NCBI GenBank assembly: GCA_900552555.1
Contig: URZW01000004.1
Location: 1-64,000, forward strand
DNA length: 64,000 nt
From: an uncultured Clostridium sp.
GTDB taxonomy: Bacteria > Bacillota > Clostridia > TANB77 > CAG-508
Direction of reading: 5' to 3'
Shown: piece by piece, positions 52,578 through 61,089 of the stretch
How positions within the stretch are numbered: position 1 is the stretch's first letter
Layout: each line of letters opens with the position of its first letter
Notes under the pieces: generated by a model
What the model was told of the DNA's origin: nothing
Database searches by the model: none
What the model saw: only the letters and a program-made list of their open reading frames with translations
Made by a program: the position numbers and the translations under genes

Positions 52578-54332
52578 TTATAATCCTATATTATATTGTC
52601 CTACACTATACCTTAATATTTTTGCAGCATCTAATGCTGTTGCATTATTATTATCTGATATAGCACCTGCTCTTAAGTAGCAGTTTTTTAAAATAAATTG
52701 GTTTACATTATATCTTAATATAATAGCCGCATCTAAGGCGTTGGTATTTCCATCACCATTGCAATCACCTTTTTTTACAACAGTATATTTATCCTCAACA
52801 ATAAATCCTGTAGCCATTAAATCATTTCCACCATTAAGAAAACTTCCATCCGCATGAGTTATTTTTGTAGGCCCACCAAAAGCTTCTAATATATCATTTG
52901 CAATAGCACTTGGAACAACAGTTATAATATTATTAGTTCTATCAATTTTAACTTTTGATGTATCATTTCCATCATTTGTATTTGAATTATTTCCCCCATT
53001 ATTATTTCCATTGTTGTTATTGCCACTATCACCATTACCATTGTTATTATTTTCATTAATAGGCACTAAATATAATTTATATTTGCTTTCACTATCATAT
53101 GTTTCTCTTGCAGCATAACCAACTACACCATTAGATTTTCTAACTTTATCCCAATAAGTTCCTCCAACCTTTGAAGTTGCCTTTTCGATTCTTGTAACAA
53201 TCTCATTTTTATATAACCAACCTACAGTTTCTGTTCCATTTGGATTATTTCTAATTCTAAGAGTTTGGTCAACATTAACTTTAACAACATCAACATCTGT
53301 AGAACTTGAACCATTTGTATCAGGTCTGCTACAAACATCACTTGGCATATTTTCATATACAGGTATAATAAATGTATGTGAAGAAGACATTGAATTTATA
53401 TTAATATATGTATTTCTTAATGTTGTCCCTTCATTTTGCGCAGCCAAAATATTTTGCATATATTGATTTGAATATAAACCGTTAGTTTTTTCAACATCAA
53501 ATTTTTGTAAATACAAATTATTTTGTCCCTTGTGGATATAGTTATTTGCTAAGAAACTTATTCCTCCATCAATTGATTTTTCTAAGCTAGTCCATCCATA
53601 TTTTTTAGCTGTTGCTAAACCATTTAGCAATATTTCTTGTGTTGAATTTCCTGATGCACCTCTATTGAAAACATTGTAATATCCTACATATTGTTCATTA
53701 TAACCCTTTCCAGCTGTTAAAACTGTTCCATTTTTTCCTTGCTCTTGTATAATTCTTGCAACTATATAATATGCATTAACATTATTTTTATTTGCTGCAT
53801 CAACTATCCCTTGTTCATGCCCTGCAAGAAATGTTCCATTTATCATTGATCTTACAACATTTACATCTGAGCCTGAATTTGTTAACTCTTCAAATTGAAA
53901 TATATCAGAAGCATTTATGGAATTTCTTGGGTCCATCATATATTTTATTCCTTGTTCAGAAACGCATCTCCAGCTACCATTGTCATATGCTCTATCTCCA
54001 CATATAGAACATATCCACGCTCCTTGATAACTTGAGTTTTTATATACTAGATTTTTAGGTGAACTGCCATGTCCTACATATTCATTTGATATTACTTCGT
54101 TCCAGTCTAGTCCTGTATATAAAATTTTAAATTTCCAATTTGGATATTTGCTTTGCAATAGTTTTATTCTATCTTTTATTCCTGGATATTTTGAATCATT
54201 TATGCCATTTATATCTGTACTTACACTCTGGTTTACAGCATATGATTCGTTTTGATTTATGACTGATATTAACATACTTGTGATTATTGTTAAGATTAAA
54301 ACAATTGATATAATTCTTCGTATTTTGTCCAT
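52578..54332 (-). CDS. Secreted glucosaminidase with SH3 and dockerin domains
   Basis: The 584 residues (start at 54332, GGAGGAGAAACAA before ATG) have a signal peptide (about 5-30), a glucosaminidase-type domain that hydrolyses peptidoglycan (about 45-330; YYIVARIIQEQGKNGT, QYVGYYNVFNRGASG, and a zinc-like knuckle CSICGDRAY with a further Cys), an SH3 domain (about 350-425; LRIRNNPNG) and a Gly/Asn-rich linker. The last 65 residues are a dockerin pair: GDCNGDGNTNALDAAIILRY and GAISDNNNATALDAAKILRY, with Asp/Asn-rich calcium loops. It is upstream of the cohesin-like gene. Confidence 0.85.
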   Translation of the reverse strand: MDKIRRIISIVLILTIITSMLISVINQNESYAVNQSVSTDINGINDSKYPGIKDRIKLLQSKYPNWKFKILYTGLDWNEVISNEYVGHGSSPKNLVYKNSSYQGAWICSICGDRAYDNGSWRCVSEQGIKYMMDPRNSINASDIFQFEELTNSGSDVNVVRSMINGTFLAGHEQGIVDAANKNNVNAYYIVARIIQEQGKNGTVLTAGKGYNEQYVGYYNVFNRGASGNSTQEILLNGLATAKKYGWTSLEKSIDGGISFLANNYIHKGQNNLYLQKFDVEKTNGLYSNQYMQNILAAQNEGTTLRNTYININSMSSSHTFIIPVYENMPSDVCSRPDTNGSSSTDVDVVKVNVDQTLRIRNNPNGTETVGWLYKNEIVTRIEKATSKVGGTYWDKVRKSNGVVGYAARETYDSESKYKLYLVPINENNNNGNGDSGNNNNGNNNGGNNSNTNDGNDTSKVKIDRTNNIITVVPSAIANDILEAFGGPTKITHADGSFLNGGNDLMATGFIVEDKYTVVKKGDCNGDGNTNALDAAIILRYNVNQFILKNCYLRAGAISDNNNATALDAAKILRYSVGQYNIGL

Positions 54333-54654
54333 TTGTTTCTCCTCCATTTTTATCTATTCGTGTGTTTTCAATTTTTTATGCATTTGTTAGTTCTCTTCTT
54401 CGTGTTTTTTGTTACTTTTTCCCATTTTTTCGATATAATTATATCATTGTGTACTTTCTTAGTCAATGAATTTGATGAATGTAATATAAATGTAAAATTT
54501 GAACAATTCGTCGGCTTCGAAAAATTGTTCAAAGTCACTAATATCAATATTTTTGCATATTTTTTTAATTTCAAAATATTTTTTATTTTTTTGTTGTTTT
54601 TCTATTGACAAAGAAACATTAAATATGCTATTATAAGTATTGCCAATAAGAAAT
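54333..54654. other. Gap before tRNA-Leu: hairpin and tRNA promoter
   Basis: Contains an 11-base perfect hairpin TTTGAACAATT / AATTGTTCAAA (54498-54533) of unknown role, and the tRNA promoter TTGACA (54605-54610) with TATTAT (54629-54634), 18 bases apart. I see no gene in it. Confidence 0.6.
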
Positions 54655-54738
54655 GCGGATGTGGCGGAACTGGTAGACGCGCTGGTCTTAGGAACCAGTG
54701 TCAACGACGTGGGGGTTCGAGTCCCTTCATCCGCACCA
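54655..54738 (+). tRNA. tRNA-Leu (anticodon UAG)
   Basis: GCGGATG pairs with CATCCGC at the acceptor, the anticodon arm is CTGGT/ACCAG with loop CTTAGGA (anticodon TAG), the T-loop is GGTTCGAGTCC, a long variable arm is present, and the CCA is encoded. It has its own promoter and terminator and is the left boundary of the accessory island. Confidence 0.95.
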
Positions 54739-54746
54739 AATTCAGT

Positions 54747-54788
54747 AATATCAAGGGTTTTAGAAGATTCACTTGATATTATTTTTTT
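54747..54788 (+). terminator. Terminator of tRNA-Leu
   Basis: AATATCAAG pairs with CTTGATATT, followed by ATTTTTTTG. Confidence 0.75.
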
Positions 54789-54819
54789 GTCCAATTTAGA
54801 TTATGTCTAATCTAATGTC

Positions 54820-55521
54820 TAATCTTTTTACACCAAATTTCTAATTGACTATGTTAGTATATTAGACATTATTTGGGCAGAGTGTTCTTTTGAACTACTA
54901 TTAAAACAGAAAGAACAAAAACTTGAAAAAGTAAATAATCAAACGAAAGTACTTGATAATTCTAGTAATGATATAAAAGAAATTTTAAATAACCTAAAAT
55001 CTACTAAACTTAACAAAAATAATATGGTTATTTCAAACGAGGATGTTCAAAAAATCAAAAATTATACAGAAGATGTAAAAGATATAACCCAGACAGTAAG
55101 AAATGTAAATGACTTAAATATGGCAATTAAAGATTTTGAACATTCTAGCTTTGAAATAGAAAAAGAAAATCGCTCACTAAAATATGAAATAGAGCTAAAA
55201 GATAATGAAATCGGCAATTTAAAAAAGGAACTATCTACTAAAGAAAAGATTATAGGCAAGTTACAAACCGAAAAAGAAAAACTAAAACAAGAATTACAGA
55301 AATTCAAAGGCTTTTGGCATAAGTTAATTAAACGATTTCAAAATAAAATTGGCTTTGATAAAGATGAAAAATACAAGTATGTTAGTGATGACCTATATAA
55401 GAATGGTGTTTTTGATGATAATGATAATCGAATTGTTAATGATGTAGCAAGAAAAATTAGACCAACAGATGAACTTAATAATACTAATATTAAAAAGAAA
55501 AATAATATGGAATTAAAATAA
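54820..55521 (+). pseudogene. 5'-truncated mobilisation (MobV/Pre-like) protein
   Basis: The frame is open from 54820 to 55521 but its first ATG is only at 55024. The region before it (ELLLKQKEQKLEKVNNQTK) already looks like coding coiled coil. The whole resembles the C-terminal half of plasmid mobilisation or recombination enzymes (MobV/Pre): long coiled coil with LKKELSTKEKIIGKLQTEKE and a basic end. No N-terminal relaxase domain is present. The break lies just after the tRNA terminator, as expected of a truncated element inserted at a tRNA end. From 55024, an internal start could still give a 165-residue protein. The family call is from architecture only. Confidence 0.6.
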
Positions 55522-55533
55522 GGAGTATAATGA

Positions 55534-55791
55534 ATGGAAAATGAAAAAGTTCAATATTTAATAAACATGATAAATGATATGGATATAAAAGATAAGTTAC
55601 GACTAGCAATATGTATGAGTCAAAGCAAATGGTCAGGTTTTATATACAATACCAAAGAGATCTATGAAAAATTTGATACTATGCTAAAAGACATTGATGA
55701 AGAATATAGAACTACACTTATAAATTTTGCAAAATATAAACTTGTAATGTTTGCAATGGCTAAACTTATGGAAATGGATACAACAGAATAA
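55534..55791 (+). CDS. Small protein of the island, unknown
   Basis: An 85-residue helical protein (YLINMINDMDIKDKLRLAI and YRTTLINFAKYKLVMFAM), with no membrane segment or known family. It begins 12 bases after the mob-like frame, with AAGGAG 9 bases before the ATG, so it is part of the same unit. Such small helical genes follow mob genes on several plasmids. Function unknown. Confidence 0.6.
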   Translation: MENEKVQYLINMINDMDIKDKLRLAICMSQSKWSGFIYNTKEIYEKFDTMLKDIDEEYRTTLINFAKYKLVMFAMAKLMEMDTTE

Positions 55792-55948
55792 GATCAAATA
55801 GCACTATATATTTTCAATGGCCTTGGATGGGATAAGTTGCTTTTTTATGCAAATTGTGCTACAATTATATTGTAACAATTTTTTGTTGCCTTTGAAAAAA
55901 TACTTTTCGGAGGCACAGTCCTCCGAACAATTACAAGGAGGAATAACT

Positions 55949-56374
55949 ATGACAGTAAGCAATCAGCAAAAAATCGGAACTCATTTCAAGAAGGGAAACA
56001 TTTTTCTAGCTACAGTTTCAGTAAGCAATGTCGACACTAAAGAAATGCTCAATTCTAAAAAGGCTGGTATAGATAGTAAAGTACCAGAGAATTTAATGGC
56101 ATTGTTTGTCGATAACGGTTTTATCTCTTCGGAACAGTTTGATGTTTTTTATAAAGATGATACGGGATATACTCGCTTTGTAGAAGAAGGACCTGAAACT
56201 TTTGCTGGTGATAATTCAGACGGAAAAGGTATCGTTCGGAATGTTGTATCAATCTGGGAATATTATTCAGAGGAGCAGGTTACTGAATGCATGTTGAATA
56301 ACGAATTTATGGCAATATGTATTTTGGATATGGCTCCCCTTTATAAGTACAATGAGGATTACAACAAAGTCTGA
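55949..56374 (+). CDS. Island protein of unknown function
   Basis: A 141-residue soluble protein. I use the ATG at 55949 (AAGGAGG upstream); the longer frame from 55817 is non-coding. It contains FLATVSVSNVDTKEMLNSKK and GFISSEQFDVFYKDDTGYTRF and an acidic end (about 100-141). Codon use is less AT-biased than in neighbours (GGAACTCATTTC, CGGAAAAGG), which suggests a foreign origin. It stands alone between a spacer and its terminator. No family recognised. Confidence 0.6.
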   Translation: MTVSNQQKIGTHFKKGNIFLATVSVSNVDTKEMLNSKKAGIDSKVPENLMALFVDNGFISSEQFDVFYKDDTGYTRFVEEGPETFAGDNSDGKGIVRNVVSIWEYYSEEQVTECMLNNEFMAICILDMAPLYKYNEDYNKV

Positions 56375-56390
56375 TTCAGTTTCATAGTGG

Positions 56391-56425
56391 TGCTATGGGA
56401 GAAAATTCTTTTTTCTCCCGTAGCA
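56391..56425 (+). terminator. Terminator after the 55949 gene
   Basis: TGCTATGGGAGAA pairs with TTCTCCCGTAGCA, with T-runs in the loop only, so it is somewhat atypical. Confidence 0.6.
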
Positions 56426-56452
56426 GTCTATAATTTTATTTTAGGAATATAT

Positions 56453-56585
56453 TTGACATTTTATAATTATCTGTGTATAATAAATATAGGAAATGAATAA
56501 CCGCAGTGAATGCGGTTACCACTACATAAAAGTATAACAACACATTCGCAATATTGGCATAGTGGAATGTGTTGTTATTTTTATT
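56453..56585 (+). ncRNA. Probable antitoxin RNA of a type I toxin-antitoxin locus
   Basis: TTGACA (56453-56458) and TATAAT (56476-56481) are 17 bases apart, a full consensus promoter. The start would be near 56488. The transcript has a hairpin AACCGC/GCGGTT (56499-56517) and ends at the shared hairpin 56536-56576. It is about 95 nt. Only a 14-residue frame (MNNRSECGYHYIKV) is seen. The 3' half is antisense to the toxin mRNA's end. RNA role inferred from this layout. Confidence 0.6.
56536..56583. terminator. Shared bidirectional terminator of the convergent pair
   Basis: AACAACACATTC (56536-56547) pairs exactly with GAATGTGTTGTT (56565-56576). T-runs lie on the plus side (ATTTTTATT); on the minus side the run is shorter (ATACTTTTATG). 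Confidence 0.75.
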
Positions 56586-56694
56586 CCTTATATATAATTG
56601 AATTTACATATTTTATGTATAAAATCGTTAATAAGGTTACGTTTACTGTTGCTGATACCATTAAGGTATATATTAAAAAAAGTATAAAACTCAT
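56581..56694 (-). CDS. 37-residue membrane peptide, probable type I toxin
   Basis: MSFILFLIYTLMVSATVN begins a 37-residue peptide, with one membrane helix (about 3-28) and a charged tail ending YKE. GAGG lies 8 bases before the ATG. The stop codon TAA touches the shared terminator. Size, single helix and convergent antisense RNA match type I toxins of the TxpA/Fst kind, but the sequence is not one that I recognise. The region upstream of the start has a GATAAC/GTTATC hairpin next to the binding site, which could hide it. Other codings in the area are weaker. Confidence 0.6.
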   Translation of the reverse strand: MSFILFLIYTLMVSATVNVTLLTILYIKYVNSIIYKE

Positions 56695-56780
56695 AAACAC
56701 CACCTCACTTTCTGATAACAAAAGTTATCGAGTGTAGTGGCAACACATATCTACTACTATGTTCATTTCCTATGTCAGCT

Positions 56781-56809
56781 AGTATAACATACAATTTAAA
56801 ATTAATCAA
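56781..56809 (-). promoter_or_regulatory. Promoter of the 37-residue peptide gene
   Basis: On the minus strand TTGATT (56804-56809) and TATACT (56781-56786) are 17 bases apart. The transcript would start near 56774 and have a leader of about 80 bases. The leader start, ATAGGAAATGAA, is the same sequence as at the start of the opposing RNA. Confidence 0.6.
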
Positions 56810-56893
56810 TACAAGCAAAACAAATTTTTGTAATTTTTTTTTGATAAAATTTCTTGATTTTTATTAAAAAATCTGTTAATTTATATATAAATT

Positions 56894-57035
56894 GATTGAT
56901 ATTTGTATCAATTGTCAAGAGAGCCAAAAAGTTGTAAATAACTACTTCGTTGGCACCAATAACAATTCTGTTCGAACTAATAAAACAGAATTTATACAAA
57001 AATCAACCATAAAATAAAATCTGGTTGATTTTTTT
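56894..57035. other. Structured gap with hairpins and a terminator
   Basis: ATTGATA-TTTG-TATCAAT (56894-56911), ATTCTGTT/AAAACAGAAT (56964-56991) and AATCAACC/GGTTGATTTTTTT (56999-57035) are in one stretch. The last is a clear terminator hairpin. It may end a small RNA read on the plus strand, but I find no promoter that I trust, so I only describe it. Confidence 0.4.
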
Positions 57036-57151
57036 GTTACCAAAAAAACTAAATATTGCTTTTAAAAGCTAAATATATTATAATAAGTATAGTTTTCTAT
57101 AATTTATAATAAAAAATCAATCTGTCATCAAATTAAGAAAGGATAAACTTT

Positions 57152-57706
57152 ATGAAAAAAACATTATTTAAAATTTTAGGGACTTTGTTAACAATCGTGG
57201 TATTCATCATCATGCAATACCACATTCGGAGATATTACAATATTGATCCAAGAATTTGGTTCTTTGTAATATATATTAGTTTCTTTATCTGGTTTTTTGT
57301 TATTTTGGGTATTTTCTACTCTGAAATCAAAAGCATTATAAAGTATTTTGAAACTCATTCATTTTTTGATTTTGTATCAGAGATTGCTAAAAAAACAAAG
57401 CCGATTACAAAAAAAGTAAAACCTATAACTGAAAAGCTAGTAAATAGCTCTTGGTATAACCTAATAAATTTAATCCTTACGCTGATTGCTTTTACTGGAG
57501 TTATGTATAAGTTATTCTTCTATTATGATTTTATGTCAAGAACAACAGTGTATGTAATTTTCCTCGTTATAATAGCATTGGAAGGATTAATTAGACTAAT
57601 AAAAGCAACAGTTATCGAAAAAGAAAAGCGTTCTAAAGAATTTATGTATGCAGTAATATGGTTTATCATATTGTTAATAGATTTTTTAGAATTTGTAGGT
57701 ATCTAA
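57152..57706 (+). CDS. Four-helix membrane protein of the island
   Basis: A 184-residue protein with four membrane helices (about 5-25, 38-58, 108-130, 135-155, and one more near 165-180) and a basic loop KKTKPITKKVKPITEK between the pairs. AAAGGA precedes the ATG. Terminated directly by a strong hairpin. No relation to a known family was recognised. It may be an immunity- or toxin-partner protein, but this is only because of the location. Confidence 0.6.
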   Translation: MKKTLFKILGTLLTIVVFIIMQYHIRRYYNIDPRIWFFVIYISFFIWFFVILGIFYSEIKSIIKYFETHSFFDFVSEIAKKTKPITKKVKPITEKLVNSSWYNLINLILTLIAFTGVMYKLFFYYDFMSRTTVYVIFLVIIALEGLIRLIKATVIEKEKRSKEFMYAVIWFIILLIDFLEFVGI

Positions 57707-57724
57707 AGTCTGATGGATTGATTT

Positions 57725-57757
57725 CTCAGAGAAGTAATAAACTTCTCTGAGTTTTTT
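57725..57757 (+). terminator. Terminator of the 57152 gene
   Basis: CTCAGAGAAGT pairs with ACTTCTCTGAG around AATAA, followed by TTTTTTATT. Confidence 0.9.
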
Positions 57758-57910
57758 ATTTACTAGATTTACCAATTTTTGCACTTACATAATTTTATGC
57801 TATTAGCAACAATGCATACTATTTGAAAAACATATTAATTTGTAGTATAATATAAACAATCCAATTTTAAAATACAAAACAACTATTGCAAATGCAAAGG
57901 AGGAACTTAG

Positions 57911-58696
57911 ATGAAAAAATTTGTTTTAAACAATGAAATCATGGATGAAATTGTATATAAAACTGAAAATGTTGTTATACAAAAAATCCAAGAAGGAAAA
58001 AACCGGAAAAGATGCTATATTATTGGCAATGGACATTCATTAAATATAGATGCCAACAATATGGTTACTAATCATGATCCAGGTATGCAGGAATTTGAAC
58101 CTAAAATAAGTAAAGATTCTGCTGTTTATGCATTTTACTTTACTTTTGAATGTTCAGGATTAGAAGAATCTAGCAAAGAAATTGCTGATTTTGTTAATAA
58201 CTTATCAAAAAATTATGAGCAGATTTTTTTAGTTGGTCATTCAAAATGTGGTTTATGCTTATATAATGCAAGTCATTACTGTAAAAAAGAGATTACACTG
58301 GTAACTATTTCAACACCATTTGATGGTACTATTATTGCAGATAAGAAAACTGTTGAAAAAAGGTTAAAATCACGAATACTAAAAAAGATTTACAATGTGA
58401 TTTTTAGTGATCACAATGTAGACAAGGACATTATACCAAATTCACAGTTTATCCAAAACCTGCAAAATGCTACTTATAAAGAACATATAAATATAACATC
58501 TTCATTAAAAAACGTATTTAGCTGTAAAGATATTATGGATTTGTTATTATTTATTTGGGACAAAACTATGCGAATCAATGGTGATGGTTTAGTTCCACTT
58601 AATTCCCAAAAAATAGACAGTACACGGACAATCAATATGATTTGTTCTCACGCAAATTCTTTAAGAAAGGGGCTCAAAATCGTAGAAAAATTATAA
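57911..58696 (+). CDS. Alpha/beta hydrolase (lipase/PGAP1-like)
   Basis: A 261-residue soluble hydrolase. The nucleophile is Ser111 in VGHSKCGLCL, Asp225 lies in NGDGLVPLNSQ, and His247 in CSHANSL completes the triad. The first 60 residues are unusual, and no signal peptide is present, so it acts in the cytoplasm. This type includes lipases and PGAP1-like esterases. RBS AAAGGAGGAACTTAG. It is in the accessory island with the small protein at 58771 (75 bases on). Confidence 0.75.
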   Translation: MKKFVLNNEIMDEIVYKTENVVIQKIQEGKNRKRCYIIGNGHSLNIDANNMVTNHDPGMQEFEPKISKDSAVYAFYFTFECSGLEESSKEIADFVNNLSKNYEQIFLVGHSKCGLCLYNASHYCKKEITLVTISTPFDGTIIADKKTVEKRLKSRILKKIYNVIFSDHNVDKDIIPNSQFIQNLQNATYKEHINITSSLKNVFSCKDIMDLLLFIWDKTMRINGDGLVPLNSQKIDSTRTINMICSHANSLRKGLKIVEKL

Positions 58697-58770
58697 AACA
58701 AATTAGAACATCTTAAAAGTGATTTAGGTCAGCTCACTAAAAAATTATCAATTTATGAAAGGAGTTTTTT

Positions 58771-59091
58771 ATGTTTAAATTTAAAAAACGGATAAAAGAA
58801 CCTAACTATACCTGCAACGGAAAAAAAGTTTATATGATGCAATATTATCCTTTAGGATTTCTTATAGAAAATCAAAAAGGAGATTGGAATAAGTTAGTTA
58901 ATTTTTTAAATAACAATACCATAAAAATATATTGTACATATAATAGCCTTGACAATTTTGCAAATAACACACTAGCTACAGGTCACATTGATGATTTTAT
59001 TAATTATGTGTCGCAATTCTGTAAAGAACATCCTTCTGATATTTATTGTTTAAATGAAGCTGGTGACCTTACTCTTGTAGAATTCGAATAA
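58771..59091 (+). CDS. Island protein of unknown function
   Basis: A 106-residue soluble protein with YMMQYYPLGFLIENQKGDWNK and HIDDFINYVSQFCKEHPSDI, giving a mixed alpha/beta pattern, no membrane segment and no family. GAAAGGAG precedes the ATG. It follows the hydrolase gene and may be its partner. A terminator ends the unit and the island. Confidence 0.55.
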   Translation: MFKFKKRIKEPNYTCNGKKVYMMQYYPLGFLIENQKGDWNKLVNFLNNNTIKIYCTYNSLDNFANNTLATGHIDDFINYVSQFCKEHPSDIYCLNEAGDLTLVEFE

Positions 59092-59102
59092 TGACCACTA
59101 AC

Positions 59103-59130
59103 AAAACTCTCGCTTTTTTGCGGGAGTTTT
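59103..59130. terminator. Terminator at the right end of the island
   Basis: AAAACTCTCGC pairs with GCGGGAGTTTT (one G:T pair) between the island gene and the convergent peptidase gene. Confidence 0.8.
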
Positions 59131-59150
59131 ATATTGTAAGCAGCTTTCTT

Positions 59151-60746
59151 TTACTTGTAATTTCTAACATTTATATACGCAACCCTCCCAGTCTGTCTAA
59201 CCCTGATTTTATCTACATATGAATTTACATGTTCTAAAACAATAACAGTAGTATTTTCTTTATATTGATACTGATATCCACTCAAATTAGCCTTAGAATA
59301 CAAAACACAATTTTTAGTTTTCTTAATTATTCCAGCATAACTATCCGAAGTATTTAAATAATTATTTTTATTTATATATGCTATCCTTCCAGTCATATTA
59401 GCTCTAACTCTATCAACATTTGCAGAAACACTTTCAAGTACTGTTACAGTAGTATTTGCCTTATAATTATATCTATATCCAGTTAAATTTGAATTACTAT
59501 ATAAAATACTTGCTCTTGCCAATTTTCTTGTTTGCCCAAAAGTTATTGTTGCACTACTATTTCCAATATTTGTACTAGTATAATTTAAAGATATCCATCC
59601 TTTATCTGTTTTTCCAAACCCATTTGATTCAGCTAATATTGTAACAATTGTTCCTTTTGAATAACCTCCTATTCTTGCATATGATGTACCTGCCCCTGCT
59701 CTAATATTCAATCCACTATTAGCAGTTATTTTAACTTGATAATTTACATTAGATATAGTACTATCTGAAATATCTATTGAATTACCATTTTCTTTTACAT
59801 CTGTTCTATCATTTTTAAAACAGAAAAATTTTTTATAATTTGCATATTTCCTAAAATTTTCAATTGACACATATGTAGTATTTCCTTTTACAATTGCTTT
59901 TCCTCTTCTACTAGCTACATCATATTTCCCACTATATAAATACGAGTCATATATTTTTATATAATTCCCTTCAACCCCAACTAGAACTATAAAATGTCCT
60001 CCATATGTAAACAATCCTTGATTACAGCTTGCAATTATATAATGATTATCTTTTAGTTTTGCAATCGCATCATCTAATTTGTAACATTCACTATATCCAA
60101 TATCAAAAACATCTGCAGTCCATTTAAATGCACTCCAATATGTTCCTTGATTTGCTGAACGATACCCGTATTTCATGTATAAATGTGCCATCTGATCTGG
60201 TGTTATATTACCTTTTATACTAGATACAACCATTGATGCAGCAGCTGGTCCACATCCTGATGTTCCAATTGTTTGTGCTGAATTTCCTACACTTGAATAC
60301 ATTTTATTTTTCCACCTATTGTCTATTTGTGAATAATATGTTAGCCCAGAATACTCATCCAACTGAACATTTGGTGTTTTTTCTGCTCCATTATATGCTA
60401 TTATTCCCTGTTCCTCAAATCCTTCTGCTTCTGTTTCTTGAACTTCAACAGTTTGCTCATCTTCTTCTGTTAGTATTGGTATTTCTGTACTAGATTTATT
60501 TGTCTTTAATTCATTTTGTGAAGCATCTGTTTTAGCTTCATCTTCTATATTATTTTCTTTAGTACTATTATTCATAATATTTTCTCTTATCTCATTATTT
60601 TCTTTTGATACATTTATTTTTTCTGTTGTATTATTTACTATATTTTCATTTTTGTTTTGAAAATCACATTGTGATATTATTCCAATTAGAATAATTATAA
60701 ATATTATCCCTTCTATTATTCTAAATTTTTTACGTTCTTCTTTCAT
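59151..60746 (-). CDS. Secreted C39-like cysteine peptidase with SH3 repeats
   Basis: The 531 residues have a signal/anchor (about 8-27), an Asn/Glu/Thr-rich linker (28-130), a C39-like peptidase domain (about 130-300; Cys165 in GTSGCGPAAASM, His251 in GGHFIVL, Asp267 in YDSYL), an SH3b domain (about 335-395, GLNIRAGAGTSY) and two related beta-repeats (395-455 and 465-530, each with TGRIAYIN or similar). It is likely to bind the cell wall and cut peptidoglycan stems or peptides. AAAGGGGG precedes the ATG. A strongly expressed-looking 37-residue peptide gene lies upstream. Confidence 0.8.
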   Translation of the reverse strand: MKEERKKFRIIEGIIFIIILIGIISQCDFQNKNENIVNNTTEKINVSKENNEIRENIMNNSTKENNIEDEAKTDASQNELKTNKSSTEIPILTEEDEQTVEVQETEAEGFEEQGIIAYNGAEKTPNVQLDEYSGLTYYSQIDNRWKNKMYSSVGNSAQTIGTSGCGPAAASMVVSSIKGNITPDQMAHLYMKYGYRSANQGTYWSAFKWTADVFDIGYSECYKLDDAIAKLKDNHYIIASCNQGLFTYGGHFIVLVGVEGNYIKIYDSYLYSGKYDVASRRGKAIVKGNTTYVSIENFRKYANYKKFFCFKNDRTDVKENGNSIDISDSTISNVNYQVKITANSGLNIRAGAGTSYARIGGYSKGTIVTILAESNGFGKTDKGWISLNYTSTNIGNSSATITFGQTRKLARASILYSNSNLTGYRYNYKANTTVTVLESVSANVDRVRANMTGRIAYINKNNYLNTSDSYAGIIKKTKNCVLYSKANLSGYQYQYKENTTVIVLEHVNSYVDKIRVRQTGRVAYINVRNYK

Positions 60747-60889
60747 TTAAATATCCCCCTTTTATTTAATGCCAACCTTTTCGATACTAAATTTATATAT
60801 TTTCGTTACCTTATAATATTCTCGTTTTTATTAACTTAGTACCTTATTAAAAATTTCCAAGAAATAAAAAGGTTTTTTTGAGACAAAAG

Positions 60890-60918
60890 AAAACGGAGCG
60901 AAAAATTCGCTCCGTTTT
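60890..60918 (-). terminator. Terminator of the 37-residue peptide gene
   Basis: AAAACGGAGCG pairs exactly with CGCTCCGTTTT; on the minus strand it continues TTTTCTTTTG. It is one of the most GC-rich stems in the window. Confidence 0.9.
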
Positions 60919-60926
60919 CAAAAGGC

Positions 60927-61040
60927 TTATATACCGAAAAGTAATTTGTAATAAAGTTCTTTTCCTGTAAGATCCTTATCAGCCTCTTTTTTTTCAAGAA
61001 CTTCGTTCTCATTTGCTTTTTCTGCTGTCTTCTTTTCCAT
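60927..61040 (-). CDS. 37-residue charged peptide, unknown
   Basis: A short gene encoding MEKKTAEKANENEVL, a very charged stretch, then DLTGKELYYKLLFGI. GGAAG lies 8 bases before the ATG. The unit has a consensus promoter and a strong GC-rich terminator on both sides, giving a transcript of about 190 nt, so I think it is real. The last 10 residues are hydrophobic and aromatic, so the peptide may contact membrane or a partner protein. No double-glycine leader is present, so it is not an obvious bacteriocin. Function unknown. Confidence 0.65.
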   Translation of the reverse strand: MEKKTAEKANENEVLEKKEADKDLTGKELYYKLLFGI

Positions 61041-61089
61041 TGTTGATTCTTCCTTTCTTATACTATAAAGATATTATTGGTACACTTTT

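Noticed and set aside
54459..54794. A 111-codon minus-strand frame with GADEGTRTPTSLTLVPKTSA across the tRNA
   Set aside because: It is the familiar artefact of reading tRNA-Leu backwards; the peptide EGTRTPTS and on comes from the antisense of the tRNA body. No ribosome binding site, and it overlaps the tRNA.
54820..55023. A start codon for the mob-like frame upstream of 55024
   Set aside because: No ATG, GTG or TTG with a ribosome binding site was found in the open stretch, so I treat the coding-like sequence as truncated rather than choosing a start.
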